Shown one piece after another: positions 22,028 through 34,077 of a DNA stretch of 64,000 nucleotides (position 1 is the first letter of the stretch; every line of letters begins with the position of its first letter). This stretch comes from Cephalotus follicularis (lineage: Eukaryota > Streptophyta > Magnoliopsida > Oxalidales > Cephalotaceae). The DNA lies in assembly GCA_001972305.1 (NCBI GenBank), contig BDDD01002126.1:121407-185406 (forward strand). The letters run 5' to 3'. The position numbers and the translations under genes are program-made. The notes beneath the pieces were generated by a model that saw nothing but the letters and a program-made list of their open reading frames with translations, did no database searches and was not told the origin of the DNA.

Positions 22028-24922
22028 ATGGGTAAATGCTTGAGGTGTGGCTCACAAGAGCATATGCTGAATGGTTGTCCAATGATGAGGGATCAAGCAC
22101 GCGGCCAACAGAGAGGTGCTGGTGCTAGTGGTAGTGTTGCGACTGCTCAACCGCGAAGGGATACCGGAAAGGGGATAGTGAAAGGTAGGGTATATACCTT
22201 ATCTAAAGATGATGTGCCAGAATCTACTTCTGTCGTGGGAGGTATCATTTTCATATCTGGCATATTAGCTCATGTATTGATTGATCCTGGTGCTACACAT
22301 TCATTCATTGCATCTGATTTTGCTTGCAACTTGCATGGTGTATCTTCTAGTTTGCCTTATGTATTGGAGGTGAGTACTCCAGTTGGTACTTGTCTTCTGT
22401 CTGATACTATAATGAACGATTGTGAGATCACGGTAACTGGGGTTCAGTTATCTGCTGACTTAATAGTGTTGCCTATCCGGGATTTTGATGTAATCTTGGG
22501 GATGGACTGGCTGTATGCTCATCATGCTTGTGTTAACTACTACAACAAGATGATGACCTTTTATCTTCGGGATGGGACTGAGTGCAAGTTTATCGGAGAG
22601 AAGAATGTTTCTGCTCCAATCATTTCGTACACTCGAGCAAATAAGTATCTCAAGCAAGGATGTGAAGGCTATTTGGCGTATGTGATTGATCATACGAAAG
22701 GTACGCCTATTATTGAGCAAGTTCCTATTGTATGTGATTTTTCTGACGTATTTCCAGATGATCTTACTTCATTGCCACCGGAAAGAGATGTAGAGTTCAA
22801 TATTGAACTAGTGCCTGGGACTGCTCCTATATCCAAAGCACCGTACCGAATGGCTCCTGCTGAACTGAAGGAGTTGAAAACTCAATTGCAGGATTATCTT
22901 GATAAGGGCTTCATCAGACCGAGTGTGTCACCGTGGGGAGCATCGGTCCTGTTTGTGAAAAAGAAGGATGGGTCGATGAGGCTATGCATCGATTGCAAGC
23001 TGCTGAATCAGGTAACTGTGAAGAACAAGTATCCTCTGCCACATATTAAGGAGTTGTTCGACCAATTGCAAGGCTCAACTGTATTCTCCAAACTTGACCT
23101 GAGAACAGGTTATCATTAGTTGAGGATCCGAGAAGGCGATGTGGAGAAGACTGTATTTCGAACCAGATATGGGCACTACGAATTTCTGATACTGCCGTTT
23201 GGTTTGACAAATGATACTGCAGCCTTTATGTGTTTGATGAACAGAGTGTTCCAGCCCTATCTTGACCAGTTTGTCGTTATATTCTTAGACGACATCCTGA
23301 TTTATGCGAGGAGTATTGAGGAGCACATGCAGCATTTGAGGATTGTGTTGCAGACATTGCGGAAGGAACAGTTATTCGCCAAATTCAGCAAGTGCGAGTT
23401 TTGGCTAGATCATGTGACTTTCCTAGGTCACATTGTGTCGAGTGAAGGATTGTCGGTGGATCCTTCGAAGATAGAGAGTATTGTTGATTGGCCCCAACCG
23501 AGGAGCGTTACTATGGTTCGTAGCTTCTTGGGATTGGCTGGCTACTACCGAAGGTTCATCCAAGGGTTCTCGAAACTTGCTACACCATTGACACGATTGA
23601 CTCAGAATAAGTCAAGTTTTGTGTGGGATGATTCTTGTGAGGCAAGTTTCCAAGAGTTGAAGAGTCGGTTGATTTCGGCTCTAGTGTTGGCATTACCGAA
23701 GGGTAATGAGGGCTTTACTGTTTATACTGATGCTTCTGGGAAGAGATTGGGATGCGTTCTTATGCAACATGGTAGGGTGATTGCATACGCACCGAGAAAG
23801 TTGAAGCTGTACGAAGAAAATTACCCGTACACGATCTTGAGTTGACAACCATAGTATTCGCTTTACAGAAATGGAGACACTATCTCTATTGTGCTCAATT
23901 TGAGATCTTCACTGACCATAAAATTTTAAAGTATTTATTTTCCCAGAAGGAGCTCAACATGAGACAGAGACGATGGGTGGAGTTCTTTAATGATTATAAC
24001 TGCAACATTCAATACCACCCAGAAAAGGCGAATGTAGTGGCGGACGCGCTGAGTCGCAAGGCAATGATTGTTGGTGCAATGGTTTCACAGTGGAAGCTAT
24101 TGGAGGAATTTCAGAGATGGAATCCGTTCAGCCTTGAACTTCAGTACTGCGTTCCACCCACAGACCGACGGACAGTCCGAGCGTACCATTCAGACTCTTG
24201 AAGATATGCTGCGGGCTTGTATGATTGATTTCGCTGGGAGTTGGGAGGATCATCTGCCACTGATTGAGTTCTCTTACAACAACAGCTATCACACCAACAT
24301 TGGGATGGCTCCTTATGAAGCCTTGTATGGGAGGAAGTACAGAGCTCCTATTTGCTGGGATGAGGTGGGTGAGAAACAAATGCTGGGACCAGACTTGGTG
24401 CAAGAGACTACTGATAAAGTGGAAGTAATCAAGAAGAGATTACTAGCTGCACAGAGCCGGCAAAAGAGTTATGCTGACATAAAAAGGAGAAAGCTAGAAT
24501 TTGAGAAGGGAGATCATGTTTTTCTGAAGATCTCGCCTTCGAAAGGGATACACCGTTTTGGCCTCAAGGGGAAGTTGGCTCCAAGGTACATTGGACCTTA
24601 TGAGATACTGGAGAGAGTGGGGGAAGTGGCATATCAAATTGCACTACCGCCCAGTTTGTCGAATGTGCATAACGTATTTCATGTTTCCATGTTACGGAAA
24701 TACATACCCGACCCATCTCACATATTGAGCTACGACCCTGGATTCATCAGTGATAACTTATCTTATGAAGAGAGGCCGACGAAGATTGTTGATCGAATGG
24801 AGAAAGTACTGAGGAATAAGACTATTCCTATGGTAAAGGTATTGTGGCGGTTTCACAGGGTCGAAGAAGCAACCTGGGAACGTGAAGCTGAGATGATGGA
24901 AACATTTCCTCACTTGTTCTGA
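22028..24922 (+). pseudogene. Gypsy 1 pol: protease, reverse transcriptase, RNase H, partial integrase, chromodomain
   Basis: The protease has [13 protein letters not shown], where the usual D-S-G has become D-P-G. Reverse transcriptase follows: [43 protein letters not shown], then the active site [12 protein letters not shown]. RNase H has [16 protein letters not shown] and FTDHKILKYLF. A TAG at 23,117 and a one-base frameshift near 23,830 interrupt it. Near 24,110-24,140 RNase H jumps straight to STAFHPQTDGQSERTIQTLE, so the integrase zinc domain and most of the catalytic core are deleted (roughly 0.9-1 kb by comparison with gypsy 2). The C-terminus has GPYEILERVGEVAYQIALPP and a chromodomain (MVKVLWRFHRVEEATWERE). 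Confidence 0.9.
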
Positions 24923-24967
24923 ATGTACAAGCTAAATTCGGGGACGAATTTTCTTTAAGGAGGGGAA

Positions 24968-27486
24968 TGTAATACCCGCAATTTTCAAATAATGTATATT
25001 GTACACTTGATGAATAAAATATGCATTATATTGAGATTTAATGTCCAATTGTTATATGAATTGTGGTTATTGAATTAATTGAGGGAATAAACTTAAGTAA
25101 CCAGAATCAGCACCTAACAGCCGACTGTCACAAGGCAACAGTCGACTGGTTGGTTATGGAAGAACAGCCGACTGTCACAGGGTAACAGTCGACTGGTCTG
25201 GCTCAGACAAGTGTCTGTGCATGGCGTGTGGAACAGGGCAGTGGCAGCCTAAACGTGTCATGCAGGACTGATGCGTGCCACCAGGTGTGCAACATGCAAG
25301 AGTGGTGTCTTGCATGTGCTCTATTCCATCTGCAGACCTGCAACCTGCAAAACCAGAAGAGAACAGAGTAAGAAGAGGTGCATGTGAGAAACAGAAGAGA
25401 AAAGTGGAAACCTTGGGTTAATAGCTTGAACGAATTATTGGAACTTCGATTCTATATATCAGTGGTTATGTGAGTGACTACAGTGTTAGAACACTGAGTA
25501 AAGAGGAGAATCTTGCTGGTGATTCTGGACTTTGCATGTTGGAGCTAAAGTGTCCCATGAGTGTTAGAAGCTTGAAATTAAGAGGTAAGCTTCTTTTATG
25601 ATTTCAAATGTGTTATAATCGTTCAATAGGTATATATGTACCGATTGTAAACTACGTATATCTCCTGTTAATATGCACACATAGTTTAATTGCTGGAATT
25701 GGAGTTGAGTTGATATAAAGAGTCTTGGAACTCAAAGAGAGTTTGAGGCTTAGGATTCCTCTGGTAAAATGCTGGTTAATTCAGTAATGTTATGCTAGTT
25801 AGGCAACCATATGTAGTTACTGATTTTCGTTCTATATACCTGTCAACTGCACCTATAGCATTAAACTTCTGGATTGTTGGTGTTGAGTTGAAGTTGAAAC
25901 TCAAAGAGAAGAATCAATCCAATTTGATTCTGGGATAACAATTGAGGTTGGGGTATTGACATGTTTTTGAAGATATAATATGTATATCACGTCTGAATAA
26001 TTTCTGTATGATTGCATGTTGTTAGTCGGATTGAATTGCACATTGAACATGCATACTCTGTTTCTGTCAAACTACTGCCAGTCGTTTTCTGGACAAAACA
26101 GTCCACTGTTGAGCCTAACAGTCGACTGCTAAATGTAAACAGCCGACTGTTAAGGACAAACAGTCGACTGCTCAATGTAAACAGCCGGCTATTCTTATGA
26201 ATAGTCGACTATTGAGAGATAAATTACTGCTATTAGATACTGTTTAGGCTTAAATGATATGTAATTAACCTGGCCTCCACATGGGATGAGCGTAACATTC
26301 AATCCTGGCCATATGTAGTTACATTTCGGGAATTAAACAACTTATGCATTCCTTATGTGAATTGTGTAAGCATGACCTTGGATATGTTAATGAATCTTGT
26401 TGAATCCTTGAATTGATACTGTCTATGTTGTTAAGCTGTTATATTATGCTGCTGTTATAGGTATTATATATCCATTAAGTGATCATAAACACTATGGTTT
26501 CACTAAATTTCAAGGATTGAACAACTAAGTGCTATAAGCACAAATATGGATTTTAACTATGGTTTTCAAATGAAAAAAACTTACTGTCAAATGATTAATT
26601 GATTTTCCTCCCATGAGAGGTACCACTACTGTATTGATACTGTTTCCGTCACTGAATTGTTAAATGTTTCTAAAAAAAACTACTATTATATTGCATATTA
26701 TAAATATATGTAATATTGCTATTGAACTGATTGAATTGTTTGTCTATATTTATCGCCGTTAGTCTAGTGATAGGAGACATCATTGGCTACGGGGTGATCC
26801 TATGTACCAGGAGTTGGCTAAAGCTTCCACCACACTTATCTGCGATACAGATCTTGATTGTTACCTGCCCGCTAAATGCCGGCAAAATTGTTACCTGATC
26901 TATCATCTTCGGAGTGTAGGGTGATAGTTAGGCGGTGCGCAGTTGGTGCTAGGAGTTAGCGACATGTGACACCCAACCACTGTATTGATTGATTTTACCC
27001 TTGCGCGATATTCTTGAATTGTATTGTCTATGGCCACTTGGCATGATTGATCATATATATTAGAATACTTAATTATATATATGTTTTCAAATAAAATGTC
27101 ATACATGTTTACATTTATATATTCTTTCTCATGCTTTATTACTACTTAGCCGAATGAGGACAAAGGCTAACCCCTACAATTTCAGATTGACGAAGGTGTT
27201 TGTCAAGTGTTGCTGAAGCTTTATTGGAGAGCTTCTATCTTCTTAAGGTTGTTAAAGACTGTATTGTAATAATCATACTCCGTTTGTTATTTTTACATTT
27301 CCAATATGTAAAAGATAACTTGTTTTGTATTGTGTAAGCACGTAGTATGGGCTGCGTGCGGATAATCTTAATAATCCGGTTATGGAATGCTTCCGCTTTT
27401 GTTTAATGAATTTGGATTAATGTTGAATGTGGATTATTTTAACTGATATCTCCATATATGTTGTCTTTGGAAAACGGGGTGTGACA
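24968..27486 (+). repeat. 3' LTR of gypsy element 1
   Basis: 2,519 bp from TGTAATACCCGC to GGGGTGTGACA. By eye it is highly similar to the 5' LTR, with small indels, including about 48 bp fewer in the first motif array and a loss near 26,646. Confidence 0.9.
25118..26212 (+). repeat. CAG(T/C)CGACTG arrays in 3' LTR of gypsy 1
   Basis: Two clusters: 25,118-25,200 (four copies) and 26,097-26,212 (six copies, with decays such as CAGTCCACTG and TAGTCGACTA). Confidence 0.8.
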
Positions 27487-28144
27487 TAGAGTACGTGATG
27501 GACTTTACTATCTAGATCCTCTTCTTGCTGCTGCTCATGCTATAAGGCCGGATAATAGTCTCCTGCACCAATGGCACCAAAGATTGGATCATCCATCTTT
27601 TAGAGTTTTATCCATTTTATTTCCCTAACAATGGGTTGTAATGAGAAGTTCGTTTGTGATGTCTGTGAACTTGCGAAACATACTCGCTCTCACTATCCTT
27701 TGAGTTTTAAATAAAAGTACTATTCCTTTTCAAGTTATACATTATGACTTATGGCGTCCTAGAACTGTATCTCGTTATGGATTTAAGTACTTTGTTTCTT
27801 TTATTGATAATTGCACTCATCTTACTTGTGTCTACCTTCTCCGCACTAAAAATGAGGCATTTGTTTGTTTCAAATCTTGCCATGCTATGATCCATACTCA
27901 GTTTAATGCTAAAGTTCAAATTCTTCGTAATGATAATGATACTGAATACATGGACGGAAAATTTCATACTTATCTAGATGAGAATGGTATAATTCACTAA
28001 ACCTCGTGTCCGTACCCCTGAACAAAATCGTATCACATAAAGGAAAAATAGACACCTTTTAGAGGTCACTAGGTCAATTATGTTCTCTGAGTGTTCCTAA
28101 ATCTTATTGGGCAGATGCAATGCAAATTGCTTCTTATTTGATTA
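27487..28144 (+). pseudogene. Copia A pre-integrase and integrase N-terminal part
   Basis: The frame resumes after gypsy 1 as VRDGLYYLDPLLAAAHAIRP, then LLHQWHQRLDHPSF, the histidine pair of the integrase zinc domain. The cysteine pair (FVCDVCELAKHTRSHYPL) follows one frame over. The core has HYDLWRP, GFKYFVSFIDNCTHLTCVYL and ILRNDNDTEYMDGKF. Several stops and shifts break it. At 28,144 it is interrupted by copia B, and its continuation lies at 37,600. Confidence 0.78.
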
Positions 28145-28274
28145 TGTTAGATAAGGATAAATTAGGGTTAAGGGTAAATTAGTCTTTATATCAAGAAATT
28201 GTACCTCACTATAAATATAGAGTTAGTGCAGACTAATTTGTCTGACACTTTTGCTCTTTCAATTCTGACTAACA
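28145..28274 (+). repeat. 5' LTR of copia B
   Basis: 130 bp, TGTTAGATAAGG to CTGACTAACA, with TATAAATATAG near 28,210. Twin of 37,471-37,599. Confidence 0.85.
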
Positions 28275-28341
28275 TGGTATTAGAGCCTATGTTAATTTAA
28301 TATTAAAAAACCCTAGCGCATAGCACCGCACGCCTTCGTCA

Positions 28342-28749
28342 GTGCCTCGCACAGGCCATTTGGGTGATAAATCTGCTCTTACAACTCAGAGTACTCGTGG
28401 AGATGGCAGAGGTGGTCGGAGTGGTTCACTTCGAGATGGTAATTTTGGTGGCAGAGGATCTGGTAGAGAACAGAGTTCAACGGGAGAGACCTCTGGTTCT
28501 GTTCGACAATGTTATTACTGTGGTGAATTAGGTCATGTTCAACGTAATTGTTGGAAAATTCATGGCAAACCATCATCTCAACCACGGTTTACTAATGCAA
28601 TTGTCAATCCAGATCCTGCACCACACATGTCTCAAGCTTCAACAGGGAAAACAGTATTATGTCTAATGAGGAATATACCCGTTATATGCAGTCCAATATA
28701 TCTCCCAGCCACCATCTTCTTCTACAGCTACTTTTCTTCAGACAGATAA
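28342..28749 (+). pseudogene. Copia B gag remnant with zinc knuckle
   Basis: Only a glycine-rich stretch (GRGGRSGSLRDGNFGGRGSG) and the knuckle CYYCGELGHVQRNCW (C-x2-C-x4-H-x4-C) remain. The ~250-residue gag core that should precede it is deleted, since the primer site is only 55 bp upstream. The protease (TWVID, stop, GSTDHMT; about 28,780-28,820) follows in another frame. Confidence 0.75.
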
Positions 28750-30802
28750 TGCCACTGCATGCCTTTCCTCTGCTCCTCAAACTTGGGTCATTGACTGAGG
28801 TTCGACCGATCATATGACTGATAATTCAGGTATACTTTCTTCTTTTGATACATTGTCACCTACATCAAAGGTCACCTTAGCCGACGTATCAACTGTTCCA
28901 ATAAAGGGCACTGGTACTGCTTGTTCTAACTCTTCCCTACCTTTGTCTGATGTCCTTTTTATACCAAATTTACCATTCAATCTATTGTCAGTAAGTGAAC
29001 TTATTAGAGCACTTAATTGTTGTCATATTCTACCCTGGTTTTTGTATTTTTCAGGATCTTATGACAGGGAAGATGATTGATAAAGGGTATGAGTCAGGTG
29101 GCCTTTATATTCTTGATGCGTCTTCATCTCTTCCAACATCTATTGCATGTTCCAGTGTGTTATCACCAGTTCATATTCATTGTCAATTGGGTCATCTATC
29201 TCTACAAAGACTGAAGAAACTGATTCCTAATTTGAGTTCTTTATCTAATTTAGAATGTGAGTCGTGTCAGTTTGGGAAACACCATCGTGTGTCTTACCCT
29301 CCTAGAGTCAATAAGCGGTCTGCGCACCCATTTCATATTGTTCATTCCGATATTTGGGGACCTAGTCCTGTATTGTCAAACCAAGGATTTAAATATTTTG
29401 TTACTTTTATGGATGATCACTCTCGAGTGACTTGGATTTATTTAATGAAAAATCGTTCTGATTTATTCTTTATATTTTGTGCTTTTGTAGCTGAAATTCA
29501 AACTCACTTTGGTGTTTCTATTTATATTTTGCGTAGTGATAATGCTAAGGAATACTTTTCTGCTCCCTATTCTAATTTTATGACAAAACATGGTATAATT
29601 CATCAGTCTTCTTGCTCATATACTCCACAATAAAATGGAGTTGCTGAGAGGAAAAATCGGCAATTTTTGGAAGTTACTCGAACATTATTGTTTCATATGA
29701 AAGTTCCAAAAATGTTTTAGGATGATGCAGTCTTAACCGCTTGTCATCTTATTAATCGTATGCCCTCGTCTGTTCTTGGTGTGAGTATTCCTTATTCTCT
29801 CATTTTTCCTCCTCATTGTCTGTTCCCTTTGCCTCGTATTTTTGGATGTGTTTGTTATGTTCAAGATCATCGTTTAAGTGTATCAAAGTTAGATCCTAAG
29901 GCTCTCAAGTATATCTTTCTTGGGTATTCTCGTACTCAAAAAGGATATCGATATTACTCTTTTGAGCTTAATCGTTATATTGTATCTACTGATGTGTCTT
30001 TCTTTGAGTCAACTCCTTATAAGTTTAGGACGTCAAATGAGTCGAAAGTAATTGATGATTTTCCGGTCTACGTTATTCGACGTTCTGTTACCGACTCACC
30101 TACAGCTCCATCATCTCGTCCTGTTCCAAAGATTCGCCAGATATATACTCATCTTCCTCGTCCACTAACAATTGCTGAGCACCCTGACTCTACTACTTTT
30201 CCAGACTCTTCCTCCTCTTTGGATCCCCTTGACCTTCCTATTGCACTAAAAAAAGGAGGTAAACGCAGTTGTACTACACATCCCATTTCATCTTTTGAGT
30301 CAACTCCTTATCAGTTTAGGACGTCAGATGAGTCGAAAGTAATTGATGATTTTCCGGTCTACGTTATTCAACGTTCTGTTACCAACTCACCTACAGCTCC
30401 ATCATCCAGTCCTGTTCCAGAGATTCACCAGGTATACACTCGTCGTCCTCGTCCACTGACTATTGTCGAGCACCTTGACTCTACTACTTTGCCAGACTCT
30501 TCCTCCTCTGTGGATCCCCTTGACCTTCCTATTGCACTCAGAAAAGGTAAACGCAGTTGTACTACACATCTCATTTCATCTTTTGTTTCTTATACAAATA
30601 TTTCGCCTACTTTCTATTCTTTTCTTTCCACTATTGATTCCTACCCTATTCCCAAATCTATTTCCGTGACATTATCTCATTCTAGGCGGAAGAAACCTAT
30701 TGAGGAAGAAATTGTGGCTCTGGCACAGAATCAAACCTGGGAATTGGTTCCTTTGCCTGATGGTAAGACTACTATTGGTTGTCGTTCGGTATATGCAGTT
30801 AA
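28750..30802 (+). pseudogene. Copia B protease, integrase and start of reverse transcriptase
   Basis: The protease box has a stop beside the expected D-S/T-G, followed by DVLFIPNLPFNLLSVSEL. The integrase zinc domain has HIHCQLGHLSLQRLKKLIPN and CESCQFGKHHRVSYP. The core has VHSDIWGPSPVLSNQGFKYF, FMDDHSRVTW, LRSDNAKEYFS and NGVAERKNRQFLEV, so the acidic residues of the D,D-35-E triad are recognisable. The C-terminal region has YIFLGYSRTQKGYRYY. The linker contains an internal tandem duplication of about 288 bp. The reverse transcriptase starts (EEEIVALAQNQTWELVPLPD) and is cut at 30,802 by a solo LTR. Stops occur at 29,631 and 29,718. Confidence 0.83.
30004..30577 (+). repeat. In-frame ~288-bp tandem duplication in copia B linker
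   Basis: Copy 1 begins ESTPYKFRTSNESKVIDDFP and ends SCTTHPISSF. Copy 2 begins ESTPYQFRTSDESKVIDDFP and ends SCTTHLISSF. Both stay open, and the few differences suggest duplication while, or shortly before, the element was active. Confidence 0.85.
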
Positions 30803-31134
30803 TGTCACACCCCGAACCACGAGGAGGACCCCACAACCCAACGCGTGACATACCTTTCATACAATCCGTCTTTATACTTCATAACATACTATTCAAAATA
30901 CGCTATAAATTTAAAACTTTAATACAAACTCATGCATGCGGAAAGCAACCCTTCAAATACTTAAATTAGATGAACCCAACCATATCCACAATACATCATA
31001 CATAACTGGAGCACTACCACAAGCCCGCAGATCAACACAACTATATACAATATGTTTCTTACACAACAAGGTAGATAAAGGAAACTGCATTGTAGCTAGA
31101 CATCCGACTCTGCAAACCATCTCGTCTCACGTCG

Positions 31135-31260
31135 AGGCGTCCTCAGCACTCATCCCTAAAATGTTGTGCCCATTTCGAGAATGGGTCTGCCAAACATAGG
31201 CGTCCTCAGCACTCATCCCTAAAATGTTGTGCCCATTTCGAGAATGGGTCTGCCAAACAT
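31135..31260. repeat. Perfect tandem duplication, 63-bp unit
   Basis: Two consecutive identical units begin at 31,135 and 31,198 (AGGCGTCCTCAGCACTCATC...). The identity suggests a recent slip or unequal exchange, or an assembly artefact. Confidence 0.9.
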
Positions 31261-32219
31261 AGCTATGTAGATAATACTATATGCAATGAAGTGAACAAGT
31301 ATATACAGATATATGCATGGCATGTGAAATGCATGAATGTCAATTGTGGACAATGTTAGTATATCAACCGTTCCTAACCGGTGATATACTTAACGAGTCC
31401 TAATCATAGAAAAGACCATAGGTCTGCAGACACTCCATATGCCAATCCATAACCATCCATGGGTCAAACAATCCGTAAGGTGTGAATACCACTCTGCCCA
31501 TACGGCCCAAGATAGTACTACCACCGACTACCTACCTTTTCAAGGTCGTAGCCGAGTGGGGTCGAGATAACACTGACCACATCATTCATACGATAAGGCT
31601 TGTCCTCAATGGTCCCAGCCAACGATAATACAAGGCTTGTCCTCAATCGTCCTAGCTCAAGATAAGATATTCTCATTGGTTCGCCCACAATGTGGTGATC
31701 CCCGTAGGTCCACCCCTAAAGTGGGGTCCCGTAACCCTCCATATGATGTAGTCTAACACCCATAACCTTCATGACGAATATGAAGATTATGAATGGGTTA
31801 TCTCATCAGGTCTCAAACAATAGCAACCATCAATCATAACCATATACAGCCCGTAACCCATGACCATATAATTATTTAAATGATAGGGGCCTAACCATAA
31901 AGGATCACGAAAGATCCATCCGTCAAAACCATTTTCCATAACCATTTCTCGGTCCCTATCGGAGTTGAGAAAACAATGGAGAGGAAGTCCAACTAGGATA
32001 TTCATGTCCAAACATCCTAATTGAACTAACATAACCATTTATTGAAAATCTCTTTAAAAATCCATTTGAAGATTTATTTTGAAGATCATTTGGTTTAAAT
32101 AAGGGTTCGCATAGGTTACACGGCCTTAAAGAGGTTTCCTATGGGACACATTTGAAGATAAAAGCGTTTGGGGTAGAAAAGGATTGAAAACATTGTATAT
32201 CGGCTGAAAACAGGTTATA

Positions 32220-32515
32220 AAGCGTCGACTGTTCAGCTAAAGCGCCGACTGTTAGTGCTACAAAGCGTCGACGGTTTAGAGAAATGCGTCAACGGTTTGC
32301 GGGTTAAAGCGTCGACAGCTTAACTGAAGCGGCAATCATTTCAACGCCTTAAAAGTCGACTGTTGCCTTAAGCGTCGACTGTCTACGCATTACGCAAAGC
32401 GTCGTCGGTTTGAGTAAACCGTCGACAGTCTTGGATCACATCCAAAAGCGTCGACAGATTGCTCAAGAGCGTCGATAAATAACTCACAAAGCGTCGACGG
32501 TTTAACAATAGCAGG
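32220..32515. repeat. GCGTCGAC array in solo LTR 30,803-33,260
   Basis: About a dozen copies of AAGCGTCGAC(G/T/A) or decayed forms (GCGCCGACTG, GCGTCAACGG, GCGTCGTCGG), spaced about 20-35 bp. Confidence 0.85.
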
Positions 32516-33260
32516 GAGTTCGTCAAACATTCGAAAATCAGTTTAAATCCACTTTAAATCCATTTAAACCATTTAAAACTCGATCCAAAGGAAGCTAGAA
32601 GCCTCCCATGGTCGATTGCAACTTTAAACACCTTTAAAACCCTAATATCCATGCTCGTAATCCGTAATCAAGAGAGAGAAGAGAATAGGTCTATAAACCT
32701 ATAACTCTCAATTCTCTCTCTGATTTCCATTTAAAGCCGTAATCAGTCATAACAATCACCCTAACTCATCCATCTAACCTATATCCACAAATCTATCACC
32801 ATATAAGCATTCAATTCAATCAGAATGCATGGATTCAAAGCATATATGTAGAACCTACCTCAATTTCGTTGAGAACAAAGAACAAGTTGATTGGCAGCTT
32901 GAATCCTTGTTCTGATCCTTCCTTCAAGTTTTACACTCTGCCACGAACCCAAAGACTCCTTTCTTGCTCGATTCCGCCCACACACACACACACACTCTCT
33001 CTAACTCACTCACTCTCTACAAATGAAAAGAGAAATGAATATGAGAATAGAAAGAGTTAACTCGTCTATACATAGACTCCTTTAGGCGAAAACTTGGAAA
33101 ACATGCCCAAGGTTCGGTTGATCCCCCATAACCTACAAACAGACATAAATGTGAAAAATACTATAATATATATATACAATCCATGTCATCCGTACAAACA
33201 ATACCGTACAATACTGTGTAAATACAAACAATTCCGTACATCAATAACTCGGAGCTTACA

Positions 33261-34077
33261 ATTAAGGTCAATTCAGATGGTTCTTTTGCTCGTTTAAAGG
33301 CCAGGTTAGTGGCCAAGGTATATGCTCAGACATATGGCGTTGATTATTATGATACTTTTTCGCCTGTAGCTACAATTGCATCTGTTAGACTTCTTGTCTC
33401 TCTTGCAGCTTTTCACCATTAGGTCTTGTATCAACTAGATGTTAAATATGCCTTTTTACATGGTGATTTACAAGAAGAGGTATACATGGAGCAACCACCG
33501 GGGTTGTTGTTCAGGGGAAGTCTGGGATGGTGTGTAAGCTTAAGAAGTCGTTGTATGGGTTAAAACAGTCACCTCGGGCGTGGTTTGGTTGCTTTACTAA
33601 TGTTGTAATTGAATTTGGAATGGTCCGTGGTAGTGGTGATCATTCAGTGTTCTATCGTCACTCTAATACTGGAAGGATTTTGTTGAGTGTGTATGTTGAT
33701 GACATTTTGATCACAGAAGATGATTATGAGGGTATTTAGTTACTGAAAGTTTACCAATAGCAGAAATTTCAAACTAAAGACTTGAGGCGACTCAAGTATT
33801 TTTTGGGCATTGAAGTAGCACAATCGTCTAGTAAAGGTATTTTTATGTTTCAAAGTAAATATGTACTTAATCTATTGGATTAAACTGGGATGTTAGGTTC
33901 CAAACCTCTTGATACTCCAATGGATCCTAACCAACAGCTTATTGTAGATGATGGAGATGTATTAGAGGATCCTGAGAAGTATCGAAGGTTGGTGGGTAAA
34001 CTTAATTATTTAACTGTCACTCGCCCAGAGATTGATTTTCCTGTGAGTGTGGTTAGTCAATTCTCATCATCTCCTCG
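33261..34077 (+). pseudogene. Copia B reverse transcriptase, middle part
   Basis: Resumes as [20 protein letters not shown] and [20 protein letters not shown], then [21 protein letters not shown] frameshift lies near 33,505. The next frame gives [20 protein letters not shown], the active site LLSVYVDDILITEDD, KYFLGIEVAQSS and YRRLVGKLNYLTVTRPEIDF. Stops at 33,419, 33,737, 33,757 and 33,882 inactivate it. It is cut at 34,077 by another solo LTR. Confidence 0.85.

Larger units (their letters stand above)
18346..27486 (+). mobile_element. Gypsy element 1 (Tekay/Del-like chromovirus), both LTRs present
   Basis: A 9,141-bp element with LTRs at 18,346-20,906 and 24,968-27,486, primer site at 20,910, gag-pol in one frame, a C-terminal chromodomain and a polypurine tract AAGGAGGGGAA just before the 3' LTR. 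The flanking duplication is TATAG (18341-18345) against TAGAG (27487-27491); the reading frame of copia A resumes across it. The 5' LTR starts CG instead of TG. The element is dead: stops, a frameshift and loss of most of integrase. Lineage is inferred from chromodomain, LTR length and the TGTAA...TGACA ends. Confidence 0.9.
30803..33260 (-). mobile_element. Solo LTR (gypsy type) inside copia B reverse transcriptase
   Basis: 2,458 bp, plus strand TGTCACACCCCG to GGAGCTTACA, flanked by GTTAA (30798-30802) and ATTAA (33261-33265). The copia B frame continues across it. Orientation is minus, judged from the purine-rich leader and donor-like AGGTAGG on the minus strand (plus CCTACCT at 32,854-32,860) and from the TGTAA start at the right end. 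It carries a GTCGAC array and a perfect 63-bp tandem duplication. Confidence 0.85.

Noticed and set aside
24068-24200. Second start within gypsy 1 pol as a separate integrase gene
   Set aside because: It is created by the deletion junction near 24,120; the downstream sequence is the pol C-terminus.
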